NCBI GenBank assembly: GCA_903932695.1
Contig: CAIZGZ010000095.1
Coordinates: forward strand, 1-8,349
Direction of reading: 5' to 3'
DNA from: an uncultured Actinomycetes bacterium
GTDB taxonomy: Bacteria > Actinomycetota > Actinomycetes > Nanopelagicales > Nanopelagicaceae
DNA: 8,349 bases
The translations under genes and the position numbers were made by a program. Under the pieces are notes generated by a model. That model did not search any database and was not told the origin of the DNA. It saw only the letters and a list, made by a program, of their open reading frames with translations. Of this stretch, positions 1 through 7,483 are shown piece by piece; position 1 is the first letter of the stretch; the number at the start of each line of letters is the position of its first letter.

Positions 1-1793
<1,793 letters not shown>

Positions 1794-2129
1794 TTATTTA
1801 TCATTCTCTCTGTTGGTGTGTTTCGGTAATTGATGAGTTCGTGACTTTGAGAAGTATTCCCAGAGCGTGAGTGTCACGAGGATAAGCGAGAAGCCAAAGA
1901 GCAGATCTTCAATTGGAGCTCCGGCTAATCGCTTTCCGATGATCTGGCTAGACGAGTAGATCACGATATTTTTAGAGGTAAGCCACCAGTTGGTGATGAG
2001 CTGAAACGGAAGAATCAGCAGATACGTTAACCAGAAAATTCCACGGGTAATCATCTGAGTTCGAACGATAAAGAGATCGGTAATGACTGCAAGCAAGATT
2101 GCATCGAGGGCGATATCTGAATAAATCAT
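1794..2129 (-). CDS. crtYd: Lycopene cyclase subunit, CrtYd type
   Basis: Second subunit of the heterodimeric membrane lycopene cyclase found in actinobacteria (CarR/CrtYc-CrtYd family); with CrtYc it should turn lycopene into beta-carotene. It has 111 residues, the usual size. About three hydrophobic helices are seen (near 7-22, 30-50 and 77-90), with the family motif PIEDLLF at 72-78 and a conserved NWW at 47-49. The tail after residue 92 is short, charged and probably cytosolic. Its ATG overlaps the stop of crtYc in an ATGA arrangement, the usual coupling of the two subunits, and its own stop abuts the aldo/keto reductase start. The family also includes CrtYe/CrtYf pairs that make epsilon rings on longer carotenoids. 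The beta-cyclase reading is inferred from blh next door, which needs beta-carotene. Confidence 0.88.
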   Translation of the reverse strand: MIYSDIALDAILLAVITDLFIVRTQMITRGIFWLTYLLILPFQLITNWWLTSKNIVIYSSSQIIGKRLAGAPIEDLLFGFSLILVTLTLWEYFSKSRTHQLPKHTNRENDK

Positions 2130-2458
2130 CGCTCCACCTTCTCGCTACCCCAACCGGTTAAGCGGAGCAAGGTCTTGTAGGAGATGATCGTTACCAACGG
2201 AACTAAGATGAAAAAGAGCACTTCTTCGATGGGAAGATCGCCAAATAATTTGAATCCGAGGATCTGTGCGTCATCAAAACCCCAACTTTTACGGCCTACC
2301 GCCCAGAGATCCCAGACGCCGTAGACCAAGAGAATGATTGCGTCCGTGTAGAGAAATGCGCGCCAGGCCTTCATAATCTTTATCCGGAATGCAAAGTTGA
2401 CCCCAAGAGCGCAGATGGCGATAAAGATGAGGACAAATGCGTAGTTCAGGTGCCGCAC
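2126..2458 (-). CDS. crtYc: Lycopene cyclase subunit, CrtYc type
   Basis: First subunit of the heterodimeric lycopene cyclase, a small integral membrane protein of 110 residues that should act with CrtYd to form beta-carotene. Three hydrophobic helices are visible (about 5-22, 36-52 and 80-97), with the family motif PIEEVLFF at 76-83, which holds the acidic residues thought to drive ring closure, and a conserved VWD at 48-50. The start is a GTG (MRHL...), which places the first helix where the family has it. On the minus strand it is preceded by GGGGGTGA about three bases upstream, a fair match to the end of the Shine-Dalgarno consensus. It is the first gene of the leftward operon crtYc-crtYd-reductase and is divergent from blh, with a shared 41-bp spacer. 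Confidence 0.88.
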   Translation of the reverse strand: MRHLNYAFVLIFIAICALGVNFAFRIKIMKAWRAFLYTDAIILLVYGVWDLWAVGRKSWGFDDAQILGFKLFGDLPIEEVLFFILVPLVTIISYKTLLRLTGWGSEKVER

Positions 2459-2482
2459 TTTTCACCCCCAAGTTGCTCGAAC

Positions 2483-2500
2483 TGCAATAACCTTATTCTA
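2483..2500. promoter_or_regulatory. Overlapping divergent -10 elements shared by crtYc and blh
   Basis: The short spacer between the two start codons holds the inverted repeat AATAA-CC-TTATT (2486-2497). It contains a -10-like hexamer on each strand: TAACCT at 2488-2493 on the plus strand and TAAGGT at 2495-2490 on the minus strand, overlapping by four bases. From the plus hexamer the expected start of transcription (6-base gap) is base 2500, the A of the blh ATG, which predicts a leaderless blh mRNA. From the minus hexamer it is about 2483, giving a 25-base leader with a ribosome site for crtYc. No convincing -35 box is seen on either side. This is a sequence-based prediction. Confidence 0.5.
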
Positions 2501-3459
2501 TGAACGCCACCTTGTCTCAGGTCTATGGCTTGGTAGAACGTTTCTCGCGCAACGCCGCAGGCTTGGCGATCATCGCGATAGTTGCGCTTCGAATTTTTGG
2601 CTATCAAATCCCGATCAGTGCTCAAATTGTGATTGCCCTTAGCGCGCTTCTGATCGGAATCCCACATGGCGCAATTGACCACCTTATTGCGCTACCGAAA
2701 GATCCACGTGCGCGATTTATTCTCTACATCGTCATTTACACCGCTGTTGCAATCTTGGCGGGTTGGGGCATCGCAACGTGGAATCGATATGGCTTTATTG
2801 CAATTGTTCTCTTGAGCGCAACGCATTTCGGATTCGGCGATGCCTCGTTTGCGAATGAATGGCGAGATGCCCAAGGAAGCCCGCGATACTCGCGGTTAGT
2901 GGAAATCTCCTACGCCTTGCCTGCCGGTCTGCTTCCAGTCATTCTTCCGCTCACCGATTCACGGGCGCTGAGCGCACTCAACCGGATCAATCCAGCACTT
3001 GCTGATTGGTCGGGCACCCAGACCCAGCTGCTTCGAAATCTCGTACTCGCAATTACAGTCGTCGCCCTGGTCGTGATGGTGGTTTCTGATTCGTGGCAGC
3101 TCTTCACCGATCTACTTTTACTCGCCGTGCTCTCGTTGAGTGCACCGCCATTGATCGCCTTTGCGCTCTACTTTGGGTGCTGGCACGCGGTTCGCCACAC
3201 TGCGCGATTAGTGGCAAAACTCCCAAGTGCGCAGCAACAAGTTTCCCAAGGCTCTGTACGCGGAGCGCTCTGGGCGGCAATTCGACCCGGCCTCTATGCA
3301 GTAGCGGGAGTCTTGGCGTTGGCGGTTGGGTTGCTGGTGCTCAACCCAGCCCACTTTGGCTCCAGTCTGCTCTGGTCGAGTTTGGTGATTGTCTGGGCCT
3401 TGACCGTCCCGCACATGGCGACCACCGCTAGGTTTGATCTGCGCTCCTTGCGGGCCTGA
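2500..3459 (+). CDS. blh: Beta-carotene 15,15'-dioxygenase, Brp/Blh family
   Basis: Integral membrane enzyme that splits beta-carotene in the middle into two retinals, supplying the chromophore of the rhodopsin encoded next. It has 319 residues, normal for the family, and is strongly hydrophobic throughout. The histidine motifs expected to hold the catalytic iron are all present: GIPHGAIDH (His56, Asp60, His61), SATHFGFGD (His109, Asp114), CWHAVRH (His229, His233) and TVPHM (His305). The ATG at 2500 has no Shine-Dalgarno sequence, but a -10-like TAACCT lies six bases upstream, so the mRNA is probably leaderless. It is divergent from the lycopene cyclase operon that would make its substrate and is followed, after 178 bp, by the actinorhodopsin gene in the same direction. 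No missing motif or frame damage is seen. Confidence 0.95.
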   Translation: MNATLSQVYGLVERFSRNAAGLAIIAIVALRIFGYQIPISAQIVIALSALLIGIPHGAIDHLIALPKDPRARFILYIVIYTAVAILAGWGIATWNRYGFIAIVLLSATHFGFGDASFANEWRDAQGSPRYSRLVEISYALPAGLLPVILPLTDSRALSALNRINPALADWSGTQTQLLRNLVLAITVVALVVMVVSDSWQLFTDLLLLAVLSLSAPPLIAFALYFGCWHAVRHTARLVAKLPSAQQQVSQGSVRGALWAAIRPGLYAVAGVLALAVGLLVLNPAHFGSSLLWSSLVIVWALTVPHMATTARFDLRSLRA

Positions 3460-3469
3460 CCCCAGCCCG
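3451..3469 (+). other. Short GC hairpin across the blh stop codon
   Basis: CGGGC (3451-3455) can pair with GCCCG (3465-3469) around a 9-base loop that contains the blh stop. No T-run follows directly, so it could be a weak terminator, an mRNA 3'-end stabiliser or chance. Low weight. Confidence 0.25.
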
Positions 3470-3637
3470 AGTCGCCCCGTGTGAGTTTTATAACATTCCG
3501 ATAACGATCCGTGAACTCTCCACTTTCGACCTGCGCTCAGGGAACTTTAAGAGAACACTGCTCCTTAACCGGGATAGCCAAGCAACCTTGTCTAGCTCCT
3601 CCCGTTCATCACTAATTGGAATAGAAAAGGAAACTGA
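3460..3637 (+). promoter_or_regulatory. Upstream region and leader of actinorhodopsin
   Basis: A 178-bp gap without a gene, long for this compact window, so it probably carries the actinorhodopsin promoter and leader. Candidate promoters are TAACAT at 3491-3496 (no clear -35 box), TTCGAC at 3525-3530 spaced 17 bases from TAAGAG at 3548-3553, and TTGTCT at 3588-3593 spaced 17 bases from ACTAAT at 3611-3616. None is decisive. An imperfect hairpin, TTAAGAG (3547-3553) with CTCCTTAA (3561-3568, one bulged C), overlaps the second candidate and could be an operator or an RNA fold. The ribosome site AAAAGGA (3625-3631) sits six bases before the ATG, unlike the leaderless-looking genes nearby. No known riboswitch class was recognised. 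Confidence 0.45.
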
Positions 3638-4411
3638 ATGTTGCAGCTTTCTAACGGCCAATGGAGCTCGTTGTACAACGTCTTCTCTTTCGGTCTCATC
3701 TCAATGTTGGCATGCACGGTCTACACCCTCGTCTGCCAGTCACGTGTTCTACCTAAGTACCGCGCCGCACTTGTCATGTCTTCAATGGTGACATTTATCG
3801 CTGGCTATCACTATTTCCGTATCTTCAACTCATTTAACGATGCTTCAAAGGCAAATGCAGTTGCAGTTGGTACGCAACAAGGTTCATTCAACGAGGCATA
3901 TCGCTATGTTGACTGGATTTTGACAGTACCTCTACTTCTCGTAGAAGTAATCGCTGTACTTGGCCTCGCCAAGGAAGCATCAAAGTCACTCATTGGTCGT
4001 TTGGTCCCTGCATCAGCAGCGATGATCATCCTCGGATACCCAGGTGAGATTTCATCACACAACGGCACAAAGGTCGTGTTCGGTATCCTCTCAACCATTC
4101 CATTCCTCTACATCCTCTATGTACTCTTCGTAGAGCTCACCAAGTCACTCGATCGTCAGCCAGAGGGCGTTGCAGCAACAGTCAGCCGCTTGCGTCTGCT
4201 CTTGATCGCAACATGGGGTGTCTACCCAATCTCATACTTGATCCCAATCTTGGTCAAGAACCCATCAATGAACCAGATGGCATACCTCTTCACAGATCGT
4301 CAGATCGGTTACACAATCGCAGACGTGCTCGCAAAGTGCGTATTCGGTCTCACCATCTTCAAGATCGCACGTATGAAGTCTGTTGCAGAAGGAATGGCAG
4401 ACTCACACTAA
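3638..4411 (+). CDS. actR: Actinorhodopsin, light-driven proton pump
   Basis: Seven-helix retinal protein of the inner membrane, 257 residues, expected to pump protons outward in light and so add to the proton gradient. Helix C reads RYVDWILTVPLLLVE: Asp92 (proton acceptor), Thr96 and Glu103 (proton donor) form the DTE motif of outward proton pumps. Leu100 matches the proteorhodopsin position 105 residue that tunes absorption to green. His58 matches the His that pairs with the acceptor. Helix G has Asp229 and the retinal Schiff-base Lys233. Gly149 in helix E aligns with bacteriorhodopsin Trp138 and the xanthorhodopsin/GR fenestration glycine. The stretch between helices B and C (about 64-86) is longer than in proteorhodopsin, as in actinorhodopsins. 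A good ribosome site precedes the ATG. Codons are unusually uniform (many NCA and ATC/TTC), a sign of high expression. Confidence 0.97.
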   Translation: MLQLSNGQWSSLYNVFSFGLISMLACTVYTLVCQSRVLPKYRAALVMSSMVTFIAGYHYFRIFNSFNDASKANAVAVGTQQGSFNEAYRYVDWILTVPLLLVEVIAVLGLAKEASKSLIGRLVPASAAMIILGYPGEISSHNGTKVVFGILSTIPFLYILYVLFVELTKSLDRQPEGVAATVSRLRLLLIATWGVYPISYLIPILVKNPSMNQMAYLFTDRQIGYTIADVLAKCVFGLTIFKIARMKSVAEGMADSH

Positions 4412-4437
4412 GTAACTCCAGCAATACGACATATCTC

Positions 4438-4469
4438 AATAGCAGGGGTGCGAAAGCACCCCTGCTATT
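4438..4469 (+). terminator. Strong hairpin behind actinorhodopsin
   Basis: A perfect 14-bp stem, AATAGCAGGGGTGC (4438-4451) with GCACCCCTGCTATT (4456-4469), closed by a GAAA tetraloop, starts 26 bases after the actinorhodopsin stop. The downstream bases CTCGTTCT are only partly T-rich, so it may end transcription imperfectly, or protect the 3' end of a highly expressed mRNA. Its 3' arm contains the predicted -10 box of the next gene. Confidence 0.8.
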
Positions 4470-4478
4470 CTCGTTCTA
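4463..4478 (+). promoter_or_regulatory. Predicted extended -10 promoter of the small membrane protein gene
   Basis: TGC-TATTCT (4463-4471) is an extended -10 element, and a 6-base gap puts the transcription start on the A of the ATG at 4478, predicting a leaderless mRNA. It lies within and just past the 3' arm of the actinorhodopsin hairpin. No -35 box is seen; that region is the GC-rich 5' arm. Confidence 0.45.
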
Positions 4479-4717
4479 TGAACAATTACCGGATGTGGGC
4501 CTATTCCATGGTCGCCCTTGGCTTCATCAATTGGGATTACCAGCGCTCCAACGCTCACTCGGCTCGCAATAGCTTTTTCATCATCGTGCCCGGCCTAGTT
4601 CTCCTGGCCCTCACCTTCTGGCCTAAGGCCAAGCCAGTGCTCGAGCAACGCCCAACCCGGCTCGTTTGGGGCCTGATCGGCGCAGTAGCGATCATCTTCG
4701 CCTTCACAAATAAGTAA
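4478..4717 (+). CDS. Small membrane protein of unknown function
   Basis: A 79-residue protein that I do not recognise. It has an N-terminal segment with aromatic residues (WAYSMVALGFINWDYQ, about 7-22) that may be a short or re-entrant helix. Two clear membrane helices follow, near 33-49 (FFIIVPGLVLLALTFW) and 63-77 (VWGLIGAVAIIFAF), joined by a basic, proline-containing loop (PKAKPVLEQRPTR). The frame is also open from a GTG at 4448, but that start would lie inside the hairpin. The ATG at 4478, with a -10 box at the right distance for leaderless transcription, is preferred. It sits directly behind actinorhodopsin in the same direction, yet apparently with its own promoter, so a link to the pump is only suggested by position. 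No signal peptide cleavage site or catalytic motif is visible. Confidence 0.7.
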   Translation: MNNYRMWAYSMVALGFINWDYQRSNAHSARNSFFIIVPGLVLLALTFWPKAKPVLEQRPTRLVWGLIGAVAIIFAFTNK

Positions 4718-4719
4718 CC

Positions 4720-4750
4720 TTCGCAATTACTTGCGAACTACTTGCAGTAG
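4720..4750. promoter_or_regulatory. Two tandem palindromes between the small gene and cysK
   Basis: TTCGCAA-TTAC-TTGCGAA (4720-4737) is a perfect inverted repeat starting two bases after the small gene's stop. It is followed at once by CTACT-TGC-AGTAG (4738-4750), also perfect. No T-run follows, so an operator for cysK (whose start is 48 bases downstream) fits at least as well as a terminator. The regulator is unknown. Confidence 0.5.
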
Positions 4751-4782
4751 AGAAATAGGGGCGAGAACTTTCTAGGAGTTGC

Positions 4783-4798
4783 TGCTAATTTCTGCAAT
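4783..4798 (+). promoter_or_regulatory. Predicted extended -10 promoter of cysK
   Basis: TGC-TAATTT (4783-4791) is an extended -10 element that places transcription start at about 4798, one base before the ATG. The mRNA would be essentially leaderless. The AGGAG at 4774-4778 is 20 bases from the ATG, too far to serve as a ribosome site. Confidence 0.5.
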
Positions 4799-5749
4799 AT
4801 GAAAATCTACGACAACATCTCACAAGTATTTGGAAACACCCCACTTGTAAAGATTCAACGCCTGTTTGGCAACACAAAAGCAATTGTTGTTGGAAAGCTT
4901 GAGTTTTATAACCCAACTGCCTCTGTTAAAGATCGCCTTGCAGTAGCGATGGTCGATGATGCAGAGAAGAGCGGTGCACTGAAGCCAGGCGGAACAATTG
5001 TTGAAGCGACATCTGGTAACACTGGTATCGCACTCGCTTCAGTAGGTGCTGCTCGTGGATATAAAGTCATTTTGACCATGCCAGATTCAATGTCGAAGGA
5101 ACGTCGTGCGCTACTTCGCGCACTCGGCGCAAAGCTCGTTCTGACTCCAGCTGCCCAAGGAATGCGTGGCGCTGTCGAAGAGTCCGAGCGAATTGGTGCA
5201 GAAGAAGGCGGAGTACTCGTTCGCCAATTTGAAAACCAGGCCGGTCCAGCGATTCACAAGGCAACAACCGCAGAAGAAATTTGGAACGACACCGATGGCC
5301 AGGTTGCCGCTGTAGTCATGGGCATTGGAACTGGCGGAACTATCACTGGTGTTGGTCAGGCGCTCAAGGCGAAGAATCCTGCAATTAAGATCTTTGCGGT
5401 ACAGCCTGCAGCTTCACCAATCCTTACGGGTGGTTCACCAGCAGGTCACCCACTTCAGGGAATTGGTCCAAACTTCGTGCCACCAGTCCTTGATACAACA
5501 ATTTATGACGAGGTTCTCTCAGCACCCAACGAAGAGTCGCTCACCTTTGCAAAGCGTGCTGGTCAAGAAGAAGGAATTCTTGCTGGTATCTCTTCTGGCG
5601 CAGCGCTTTGGGGAGCAGCTCAGATTGCTGATCGCCCAGAATTTGCGGGCAAGATCATCGTCGTTGTGATGGCCTCATTTGGTGAGCGTTATCTCTCTAC
5701 TCCGCTCTATAAGGAGTTCATTGACGAGCCTGTTGCTCCGTCAATCTAA
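4799..5749 (+). CDS. cysK: Cysteine synthase (O-acetylserine sulfhydrylase A)
   Basis: PLP enzyme that makes cysteine from O-acetylserine and sulfide in the cytosol. It has 316 residues, a standard length. Seen in order: NPTASVKDR with the PLP-binding Lys44; TSGNTG (71-76), the loop that binds the substrate carboxylate; the phosphate-binding GIGTGGT (175-181); SPILTGG and LQGIGPNFVP (about 206-228); SSGAA (265-269), with the Ser that contacts the pyridine nitrogen; and GERYLST near the end. It is followed after 24 bp by cysE, which makes its substrate, so the two form a cysteine operon. Transcription probably starts right at the ATG, with tandem palindromes just upstream as possible control sites. 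Cystathionine beta-synthase-like relatives share the fold, but length, motifs and cysE linkage favour CysK. Codon use resembles that of a well-expressed gene. Confidence 0.95.
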   Translation: MKIYDNISQVFGNTPLVKIQRLFGNTKAIVVGKLEFYNPTASVKDRLAVAMVDDAEKSGALKPGGTIVEATSGNTGIALASVGAARGYKVILTMPDSMSKERRALLRALGAKLVLTPAAQGMRGAVEESERIGAEEGGVLVRQFENQAGPAIHKATTAEEIWNDTDGQVAAVVMGIGTGGTITGVGQALKAKNPAIKIFAVQPAASPILTGGSPAGHPLQGIGPNFVPPVLDTTIYDEVLSAPNEESLTFAKRAGQEEGILAGISSGAALWGAAQIADRPEFAGKIIVVVMASFGERYLSTPLYKEFIDEPVAPSI

Positions 5750-5773
5750 TGACACTGCTTCTCTGTGATCACT

Positions 5774-6268
5774 ATGTTTAAGCGAATTCGCGAAGATCTC
5801 GATGCAGTGATGCTTCGGGATCCCGCTGCGCGCAATCGGTTTGAGGTATTTATCTCCTACCCAGGCGTCCATGCGTTATGGGCTCATCGCCTTGAGAACT
5901 GGTTCTGGCGCCACAATTTCAAGCTCATTGCGCGACTGCTCGCGAGCCACACCCGACACAAGACCGGCATTGAGATCCACCCCGGTGCAACAATCGGAGA
6001 CCGGGTTGTGATTGATCACGGCATGGGGGTTGTCATCGGCGAAACGGCAATTGTCGGCAACGATGTCACCATCTTTCACGGCGTCACGCTCGGTGGTCGC
6101 ACCGCTGCAAAGGGAAAGCGCCACCCGACAATTGAGAACAATGTCCTGCTCGGCGCAGGTGCAAAGATTCTAGGAAATATCACGATCGGCGCTGGAAGTA
6201 CGATCGGTGCGAATCAAGTGGTTTCGCGTTCGGTCTCTAAGAACACCGAATTGGAATTTCACATCTAA
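5774..6268 (+). CDS. cysE: Serine O-acetyltransferase, short form
   Basis: Transfers acetyl from acetyl-CoA to serine, giving O-acetylserine for CysK; cytosolic, usually trimeric or hexameric. The product has 164 residues: an N-terminal helical part (1-60, beginning MFKRIREDLDAV as in short SATs) and a left-handed beta helix of hexapeptide repeats from about 66. Key residues are present: Glu67 (where E. coli has Asp143), Asp81-His82 (His82 matches catalytic His158), GVVIGETA and GVTLGGR, with the RHPTI loop and LGAGAKILGNITIG following. The ATG at 5774 is chosen over the in-frame GTG at 5765 because homologues start there and GTGATC, three bases upstream, matches the 16S-pairing sequence. Oddly, after VVSRSVSKNT the usual VVGVPG segment is missing and the protein ends in ELEFHI, a CysK-docking-like tail. 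Confidence 0.93.
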   Translation: MFKRIREDLDAVMLRDPAARNRFEVFISYPGVHALWAHRLENWFWRHNFKLIARLLASHTRHKTGIEIHPGATIGDRVVIDHGMGVVIGETAIVGNDVTIFHGVTLGGRTAAKGKRHPTIENNVLLGAGAKILGNITIGAGSTIGANQVVSRSVSKNTELEFHI

Positions 6269-6278
6269 GATTGAGGCA
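6266..6278 (+). promoter_or_regulatory. Predicted -10 box overlapping the cysE stop
   Basis: TAAGAT (6266-6271) contains the cysE TAA stop and lies exactly six bases before the ATG at 6278, the spacing expected for a leaderless mRNA. No -35 box is evident. The GAGG at 6273-6276 is only one base from the ATG, too close for a normal ribosome site. Confidence 0.35.
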
Positions 6279-7483
6279 TGAAAGCCAGGCTGCATGCGAT
6301 CGCGCAACAATTTATCGATCGCTGGTACTGGATTCAGCAAGTTGTCGTTACCGCTTTAGCTGCAGCGATTTCATGGCAAGTGGGAGATCTCGCACTCAAA
6401 AATGGTGGGGTAGTAGCGGCAATCGTCGCAACCCTCACCGTCCGATCTTCGCTCCATAAATCAACGCGCGAAGGCCTCGGACAGGTGGTCGGATCAAGCG
6501 TTGGTGCTGGTGCGGCCCTGATTGCACTTCACTTCTTTGGTCTAGGAATTATTACGGTTGCGCTGACCGTATTGATCTCACTTACCGCGGCTCGAGTTTT
6601 ACACCTTGGTGAAGTCGCTGCAATTAACGTGCCGGTGACTGCGCTGATTGTTATCGGCCCTGGTTTGAGTCAGACCAATGCAGCGAACCGTCTCATCTCA
6701 ACCCTCATTGGTGCGGCTATTGCGATTGTTGCCTCCATCTTCGCGCACCCTAAGACACCAGCAGGACGCAGCATTGATCGCATCAGTTCGCTGACCGATC
6801 GATGCGCGATGCTCAACTCCCAGATGGCCGAGGGAGTCGCCGATCATTATTCACAAGAGCGAGCCGGTCGCTGGTTAGCGCGCACCCGTCTGCTTGCAGA
6901 AGAGATTCCAAGTATCCGCAACCAAGCCCTCGAGGCACGGGTCTTTGCCAAATGGTTGCCTGTTGTTCGTAGTGAGAATGCCGAGCGCCTTTATCTTCGC
7001 GGCGTCGCCCTCGAACACATCATCATTCAGACCCGCGCGATCTCGCGTGCGCTCTTTGATATCAGGCTGAGTGGTGGGGTGAGTGAGCAGATTAATCAGG
7101 AGATCGCCCATCTCTTATCGACCTTGAGTTTTGCGCTCTCGGTGAGTGCAGAAGATTTTCGGTTTGATCCGTATTCGGGAAGCAAAGAGCCGATCACTTC
7201 GGAGATTCGGTTGAGCGCTGAGTCTTCTGCCTCGCTCATTATGAGTGAGTCCTCCGAACTCGCACAGGGTCAGCTGGCACGTCTGATGACCGTCGTCTCT
7301 AGTGCTGTGATAATTGCTGATTCGCTTGATCAGATATCGCCTGCGATTGCGAACGTTCCAACCCCCGAGGGACCGGCGTCAGCGCACGTTCTTGCTAAAT
7401 CACCGATCGATCAAGCCAAGGTCTGGCAACAACGTCTCTATCAACTCTTGCCCGAACGCATTCAGCGCTATCTCGAGAAGTAA
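6278..7483 (+). CDS. FUSC / aromatic-acid-exporter-like membrane protein
   Basis: Membrane protein of 401 residues with the layout of the FUSC/ArAE superfamily. About six N-terminal hydrophobic segments lie within residues 18-156 (near 18-34, 43-57, 68-86, 88-106, 114-130 and 138-156), followed by a long, mostly helical cytosolic part rich in Arg, Glu and Leu (160-401). The family-like features are TVRSSLHKSTREGLGQVVGS after the second segment and NRLISTLIGAAIAIVASIFAHP at the end of the membrane domain. Relatives export aromatic acids or amphipathic compounds, but many are uncharacterised and the substrate cannot be read here. It begins nine bases after the cysE stop in the same direction, so it may be read through from the cysteine operon, though a -10-like TAAGAT over the cysE stop suggests its own leaderless transcript. 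It ends tail-to-tail with an esterase. Confidence 0.8.
   Translation: MKARLHAIAQQFIDRWYWIQQVVVTALAAAISWQVGDLALKNGGVVAAIVATLTVRSSLHKSTREGLGQVVGSSVGAGAALIALHFFGLGIITVALTVLISLTAARVLHLGEVAAINVPVTALIVIGPGLSQTNAANRLISTLIGAAIAIVASIFAHPKTPAGRSIDRISSLTDRCAMLNSQMAEGVADHYSQERAGRWLARTRLLAEEIPSIRNQALEARVFAKWLPVVRSENAERLYLRGVALEHIIIQTRAISRALFDIRLSGGVSEQINQEIAHLLSTLSFALSVSAEDFRFDPYSGSKEPITSEIRLSAESSASLIMSESSELAQGQLARLMTVVSSAVIIADSLDQISPAIANVPTPEGPASAHVLAKSPIDQAKVWQQRLYQLLPERIQRYLEK

Noticed and set aside
1794..2458. A single lycopene cyclase broken by a frameshift
   Set aside because: Both halves have complete family motifs and overlap by ATGA, the normal arrangement of separate CrtYc and CrtYd subunits in actinobacteria.
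3460..3637. A known riboswitch or T-box ahead of actinorhodopsin
   Set aside because: No conserved core of a known class could be matched by eye; only a generic imperfect hairpin is seen.
3588..3791. Plus-strand 67-codon frame overlapping the start of actinorhodopsin
   Set aside because: Ser-rich product without motifs, mostly out of frame over a certain gene.
4448..4477. GTG at 4448 as start of the small membrane protein
   Set aside because: It lies inside the 14-bp hairpin and adds a polar stretch before the first hydrophobic segment; the ATG at 4478 has a fitting -10 box.
5765..5773. GTG at 5765 as the cysE start
   Set aside because: The short-form family begins with MFKRIRED-like sequence at the ATG 5774, and the GTGATC containing this GTG is better read as ribosome-pairing sequence.
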